A stretch of 10,286 nucleotides of DNA from JBCCZC01 sp039188505 (GTDB lineage: Bacteria; Pseudomonadota; Gammaproteobacteria; Xanthomonadales; SZUA-38), in the NCBI GenBank assembly GCA_039188505.1, contig JBCCZC010000189.1:1-10286 (forward strand), in the 5' to 3' direction. A program made the translations under genes and the position numbers. Below, one piece after another: positions 6,497 through 10,286 of the stretch. Under the pieces are notes generated by a model. That model was not told the DNA's origin, did not search any database, and was given only the letters and a program-made list of their open reading frames with translations. Position 1 is the stretch's first letter. Each line of letters begins with the position of its first letter.

Positions 6497-8257
6497 ATGA
6501 TCCGAAACGCCTGCTTTCTCCCTCTGCTCGTCACGCTCCTGGGCTGCGGCGGCGAAGCGCCCGCTCCGGAGACCGCGGCGCCGTCCGAGCCGGTGGCCAG
6601 CCCCGAACCGGTTGCCGACCTGGTGCTGCGCAATGGCAAGGTCGTGACGGTCGACGACGCCAATCCTGAGGCGAGCGCCATTGCCGTGGTCGACGGCCGG
6701 ATCGTTGCCGTCGGCAGCGACGAGGACATCGACTCGCTGGTCGGCGATGACACCGAGATCGTCGATCTCGCCGGGCGCCTGGCGATTCCTGGCTTCATCG
6801 AGGGCCATGGCCACTTCACCTCGCTTGGCCAGGCGAAGATGGTCCTGGACCTGACGAAGGCGAAGAGCTGGGACGAGATCGTGGCGATGGTCGAGGAAGC
6901 GGCCAGCACCGCGCCCGAGGGCGCGTGGATCCAGGGCCGCGGCTGGCACCAGGAAAAATGGGAAGAAGTGCCCTGGCCGAACGTCGAGGGACTGCCACTG
7001 CACGATGGCCTCAGTGCAGTCAGCCCCAACAACCCGGTGCTGCTGGGCCACGCGAGCGGCCACGGCTCCTTCGCGAACGCCGCCGCCCTGGAGGCCGGCG
7101 GCATCGATCGCGAAACTCTGGACCCGCCGGGCGGCGAAATCGTCCGGGACAGCGATGGCCGACCGACCGGTGCGCTACGGGAAACTGCCCAGCGCATCGT
7201 CGGTGAGGCCTACCAGCGCTACCTCGAGAAGCAGCCGCCGGAGGAACGGCGCCAGGCCGCACTCAAGGCCGTTGAGCTTGCCGCCGAGGAGTCGCTGCGC
7301 AAGGGCGTGACGAGCTTCCACGACGCGGGCTCGTCCTTCGAGACGATCGACTTCCTGCGCGAACTCGCCGCCGCCGGCGAGCTACCGCTGCGCCTCTACG
7401 TCATGGTGCGCTTCGAGAGCAACGAGGTCATGGCGGAGAAGCTTCCCGAGTATCGCCGCATCGACGAGGGCGGCGGCTTTCTCACCGTCCGCTCCATCAA
7501 GCGTCAGATCGACGGCGCGCTTGGCGCCCACGGCGCGTGGCTGCTGAAGCCCTATGATGACCTTCCCACCAGCACCGGCCTCGTGCTCGAGACGCCCGAG
7601 GACATCTACCGCACCGCCGAACTCGCTATCAAGCACGGCTACCAGCTCAACACCCACGCCATCGGCGACCGGGCCAACCGCGAAGTTCTCGACCTCTACC
7701 AGAAGGCCATGGAAGAAGCCGGCGCCGACAGCGCCGCGCTCCGCTGGCGTATCGAGCACGCCCAGCACGTCGACCCCGCCGACCTGCCGAGGTTTGCCGA
7801 GCTGAACATCATCGCGTCGATGCAGGGCAATCACTGCACTTCCGACGGCCCCTGGGTCTCCAAAAGGCTCGGTGAATGGCGGACGCGCCAGACGTCCTAC
7901 CTCTGGCGCAGCTTCATCGATGCCGGCGTGGTCGTCACCAACGGCACCGACGTGCCGGTCGAGGACATCGACCCGCTCGTCAGCTTCTACGCCTCGGTAA
8001 CGCGAATGACCGTCGCGGGACCGTTCATGCCGGAACAGGTGATGACCCGCGAGGAAGCGCTCAAGACCTACACGATCAACGCGGCCTTCTCCGCCTTCGA
8101 GGAAGACGACAAGGGCTCGATCACCCCGGGCAAATACGCCGACATCGTCGTGCTGTCGAAGGACATCCTGACGATTCCGCCGGAGGAGATCCTCGAGGCC
8201 AAGATCGACTACACGCTGGTCGGTGGCGAGATCCGGTATCGTCGCGGCGACTCCTGA
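6497..8257 (+). CDS. Lipoprotein amidohydrolase of the YtcJ/amidohydrolase_3 type
   Basis: 586 residues. The N-terminus is a lipoprotein signal: a hydrophobic LPLLVTLLGC with the lipobox LLGC and the lipid-carrying Cys17, then a low-complexity Pro/Ala/Glu linker to about residue 40. The enzyme is therefore anchored in the periplasm, facing outward from the membrane. From DLVLRNGKVVTVDD (41-54) it follows the amidohydrolase superfamily: a beta-sandwich half, the metal-binding GHGH (His104, His106) after the IPGFIE strand, a lysine-containing IKRQIDGALG at about 334-343, THAIGDRA (His387), IEHAQ (His421) and NGTDVPVE (Asp485), then the closing GSITPGKYADIVVL. Metal ligands appear complete. Members of this group hydrolyse amides, N-acyl amino acids or formamides; the natural substrate here is unknown. 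Length is normal for the family. A 57-base gap precedes it, without a clear promoter. The next gene starts 11 bases after its stop, so the two are likely one transcript. Confidence 0.92.
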   Translation: MIRNACFLPLLVTLLGCGGEAPAPETAAPSEPVASPEPVADLVLRNGKVVTVDDANPEASAIAVVDGRIVAVGSDEDIDSLVGDDTEIVDLAGRLAIPGFIEGHGHFTSLGQAKMVLDLTKAKSWDEIVAMVEEAASTAPEGAWIQGRGWHQEKWEEVPWPNVEGLPLHDGLSAVSPNNPVLLGHASGHGSFANAAALEAGGIDRETLDPPGGEIVRDSDGRPTGALRETAQRIVGEAYQRYLEKQPPEERRQAALKAVELAAEESLRKGVTSFHDAGSSFETIDFLRELAAAGELPLRLYVMVRFESNEVMAEKLPEYRRIDEGGGFLTVRSIKRQIDGALGAHGAWLLKPYDDLPTSTGLVLETPEDIYRTAELAIKHGYQLNTHAIGDRANREVLDLYQKAMEEAGADSAALRWRIEHAQHVDPADLPRFAELNIIASMQGNHCTSDGPWVSKRLGEWRTRQTSYLWRSFIDAGVVVTNGTDVPVEDIDPLVSFYASVTRMTVAGPFMPEQVMTREEALKTYTINAAFSAFEEDDKGSITPGKYADIVVLSKDILTIPPEEILEAKIDYTLVGGEIRYRRGDS

Positions 8258-8268
8258 CGGTTGCGTTG

Positions 8269-8937
8269 ATGAGCGAATGGCCCTTCGAACCGCTGGCCTT
8301 CGAGGAGAAATCTCCCGAAGCCATGCGCGCTGCGGTGGCGGCATTCCACGCCAGTGTGCGACGCCGCCGAACCGTGCGCGACTATAGCGACCGGCCCGTG
8401 CCCCCGACCATTATCGAACAGGCGATCCTCGCTGCCGGGACAGCGCCGAGTGGGGCGAACATGCAGCCGTGGCACTTCGTCGCGGTCAGTGATTCGTCCA
8501 TTAAGCACCAGATCCGCGTCGCCGCCGAGGAGGAGGAACGGGCCTTCTACGAGCATCGCGCGTCGGACGAATGGCTCGAGGCCCTGGCGCCGCTCGGCAC
8601 CGATGCGGACAAGCCCTTTCTCGACGTGGCCCCGTGGCTGATCGCGGTTTTCCTGAAGAAGTTCAGCGAGGGCGAGGACGGCCAGCGGCTGAAGAACTAC
8701 TACACGGCCGAGTCCGTCGGCATCGCCAGCGGCTTCCTCCTGTGTGCCCTGCACGAGGCCGGCCTGGTCACGCTCACCCACACGCCGAGCCCGATGAAAT
8801 TCCTTAACGAGGTCCTCGGCCGCCCGAAGGACGAACGGGCCTTCATGCTGGTCGTTGCCGGTTACCCGGCCGACGACGCAACGGTTCCAGTCATCAGCAA
8901 GAAGCCGCTCGGCGAGATCGCCACGTTCCTCGACTGA
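8269..8937 (+). CDS. Iodotyrosine-deiodinase-like nitroreductase-fold flavoprotein
   Basis: 222 residues from the ATG at 8269, 11 bases after the amidohydrolase; the SD is weak, so coupling to the upstream gene is likely. The fold is the FMN-dependent nitroreductase superfamily: an Arg-rich start RRRRTVRDYS (31-40) for FMN phosphate, AGTAPSGANMQPWHF (56-70), and GLVTLTHTP (165-173) near the flavin. The pattern resembles iodotyrosine deiodinase more than ordinary nitroreductases. The substrate lid EEEERAFYEHR contains Glu90 and Tyr94, and Lys115 lies in DKPFLDVAP. These match the Glu-Tyr-Lys set that in the mammalian enzyme binds the amino-acid part of halotyrosine, and the closing GRPKDERAFMLVVAGYPADDATVP (184-207) also fits that family. 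Expected activity is NAD(P)H- or reductant-driven reductive dehalogenation of halotyrosines in the cytoplasm. A general nitroreductase role cannot be excluded. Family assignment is strong; substrate is inferred. Confidence 0.9.
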   Translation: MSEWPFEPLAFEEKSPEAMRAAVAAFHASVRRRRTVRDYSDRPVPPTIIEQAILAAGTAPSGANMQPWHFVAVSDSSIKHQIRVAAEEEERAFYEHRASDEWLEALAPLGTDADKPFLDVAPWLIAVFLKKFSEGEDGQRLKNYYTAESVGIASGFLLCALHEAGLVTLTHTPSPMKFLNEVLGRPKDERAFMLVVAGYPADDATVPVISKKPLGEIATFLD

Positions 8938-8953
8938 CTCGGCCGAACGGCGC

Positions 8954-10286
8954 CTAACCTTCGCTGCGGGCGCCCTCCTCCAGTAGATAGGTCGCGAACC
9001 AGTTGACGATCTCGACCGTCGACGTGACCCGGTTTTCGGTCTTCGACCAGCCGTGCCCTTCGTCCGGGAACAACACGTACTTCACCGGCACGTCGCGCTG
9101 GCGCAGGCTGTCGACGACCTGTTCGGCCTCGACGACCGGGACGTTGGTGTCATTCGCGCCGTGGAGCACGATCGTCGGGGCCTTCACCTGGTCGACCTTG
9201 TTGATCGGCGACAGCTCCGCGAGCATGTCGGCCTCGGTTTCCGGATCGCCGTATTCGACCGTCGAGATCGCGGCCATCCAAGGCTCGGTGTTCTCGAAGA
9301 AGGTCTTGAAGTTCACCACCCCAAACAGGTTCGCCCCGGCGGCGAAGAGATCCGGGTATTCGGCCAGCCCGGCCATGACCATGTAGCCTCCGTAGGAACC
9401 ACCCATGATGCCGAGACGGTCTGGATCAGCGATGCCTTCACCGATCAGAAAGTCCGTGCTGGCCTTGATGTCGCGCACGGCGTCCTTGCGCAGGATGCCG
9501 TTGTCGAGGTTCACGAAGGTCTTGCCGAAACCCGATGACCCGCGGACGTTCGGAGCGAGCACGCCGATGCCCTGGCTCAGCAACGCCTGGATCGTGGCGT
9601 TGAAAGTCGGGCGCTCTTGCCCTTCGGGGCCGCCGTGGAAGTCGAGGACGTAGGCAGCAGGCCCGTCGCCGGCCGGTCGGTAAAGCCACCCCGACAGCTC
9701 GAGTCCGTCGTGCGCCGCATAGGTCACGAGCTCCGGCGTGACCAGGCTCTCGAGGTCCACGCCTTCATGGGCGCTGACCGTCACCTGCGTCAGCGCCTGG
9801 GTCGCGAGATCGAGGGTCCACACGTCGGTGGGCGCTTTCGATCCCGAGGCCGTCAGCGTGATCATCGAGCCGTCCGCGCTGAAGTCGGACGCGCCGGTGA
9901 TCTCCGCCGGCAGCTCCGCGATCGGCGTCGTTTCCATGGAGTCGAGGTCGAGCACCGCCAGCTCGCTACGGCCGGCCTTGTTCCAGCCGAGGATGGCGAC
10001 CGCGAAAGCATCGTCCACGAGGAGATCGTCGAGCACGGCATCGTCGCGCTCGGCCACGTAGCTGAGCGTCCCGGCTTTGCCGGCCTCGTCGATCCGCACC
10101 TCGGCCAGCGCCAGCATCTCCCGGTCGACGTTGGATTGGAACAGGATGCGGTCATTGCCAACAAAGCGGGAGCCCGTCGAGATCGCCACGCTCTCATGCG
10201 GCGTCAACCATTGCTCCTCGCCCGAATCCAGATCGATCAGATAAAGGTTGGTGTTGCCGCGAGACTGCATGCGCCAGACGGTCGCC
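8954..10286 (-). CDS. Prolyl-oligopeptidase family (S9) serine peptidase, C-terminal part
   Basis: The frame is open at the right edge, so the N-terminus is missing; at least 443 residues are present. The visible N-terminal half is a beta-propeller, with repeated strands such as LYLIDLDSGE and DVWTLDLATQ. The alpha/beta hydrolase domain (counting from the Met at 10270, about residue 185 on) has oxyanion loop FHGGPEGQ (211-218), nucleophile GGSYGGY with Ser292 (codon at 9395-9397), GANDTNVP with Asp374, and DEGHGW with His406, so the catalytic triad is complete. This is the S9 pattern of dipeptidyl-peptidase or acylaminoacyl-peptidase type enzymes that cut short peptides. Whether it has a signal peptide is not visible in this window. 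It faces the deiodinase-like gene tail to tail, with only 16 bases between their stops. I see no terminator hairpin with a U-tract in that gap. Confidence 0.93.
   Translation of the reverse strand, partial: ATVWRMQSRGNTNLYLIDLDSGEEQWLTPHESVAISTGSRFVGNDRILFQSNVDREMLALAEVRIDEAGKAGTLSYVAERDDAVLDDLLVDDAFAVAILGWNKAGRSELAVLDLDSMETTPIAELPAEITGASDFSADGSMITLTASGSKAPTDVWTLDLATQALTQVTVSAHEGVDLESLVTPELVTYAAHDGLELSGWLYRPAGDGPAAYVLDFHGGPEGQERPTFNATIQALLSQGIGVLAPNVRGSSGFGKTFVNLDNGILRKDAVRDIKASTDFLIGEGIADPDRLGIMGGSYGGYMVMAGLAEYPDLFAAGANLFGVVNFKTFFENTEPWMAAISTVEYGDPETEADMLAELSPINKVDQVKAPTIVLHGANDTNVPVVEAEQVVDSLRQRDVPVKYVLFPDEGHGWSKTENRVTSTVEIVNWFATYLLEEGARSEG

Noticed and set aside
7876..8268. An in-frame upstream extension of the deiodinase-like gene
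   Set aside because: The extension overlaps the amidohydrolase in another frame, and the homologous part begins near the ATG at 8269, directly after the upstream stop.
8938..8953. Possible shared terminator between the converging genes
   Set aside because: Only 16 bases with a GCCG/CGGC match around a 2-base loop and no T-run on either strand; no convincing hairpin.

Overview
The window is GC-rich and densely coded. Third codon positions are mostly G or C, and long meaningless ORFs appear on the wrong strand, as expected at high GC. SD-type ribosome binding sites, cleavable signal peptides, a lipobox lipoprotein and an envelope-facing LysM/FecR protein point to a Gram-negative bacterium. A free-living, high-GC proteobacterium (for example a marine or soil gammaproteobacterium) fits best, but this is inference from style and not from a marker gene. 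I see no tRNA, rRNA, CRISPR array, insertion sequence or integrase, and no stretch over 300 bases lacks a gene.

Layout. (1) Minus strand, 1-1435: a small uncharacterised protein gene followed by a gamma-glutamyltransferase-like Ntn hydrolase that runs off the left edge. (2) A divergent intergenic region (about 1436-1531) containing an AT-rich island. (3) Plus strand, 1545-5777: three overlapping genes. They encode a membrane Ser/Thr protein kinase with an extracytoplasmic sensor and HAMP domain, a secreted protein with three Ig-like/OmpL47-like repeats, and a secreted LysM-FecR-Ig protein. (4) 5870-6439: a small P-loop kinase-like protein. (5) 6497-8937: a predicted lipoprotein amidohydrolase of the YtcJ type, then an FMN nitroreductase-fold protein that closely resembles iodotyrosine deiodinase. 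(6) Minus strand, 8954 to the right edge: the C-terminal part of a prolyl-oligopeptidase (S9) family peptidase, convergent with the deiodinase-like gene.

How the genes may work together. The kinase cluster is the most interesting part. The open reading frames overlap (44 bp and 22 bp), which suggests co-translation. The products span the envelope: an inner-membrane kinase with a periplasmic sensor, a periplasmic Ig-repeat protein, and a peptidoglycan-binding LysM protein whose last domain resembles the repeats of the middle protein. I infer an envelope-sensing phosphorylation module in which the two secreted proteins sense or present the signal. The metabolic genes on the right (amidohydrolase, deiodinase-like reductase, peptidase) could act on peptide- or amino-acid-derived substrates, but only the amidohydrolase/deiodinase pair has operon-like spacing. 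The window does not establish a shared pathway.
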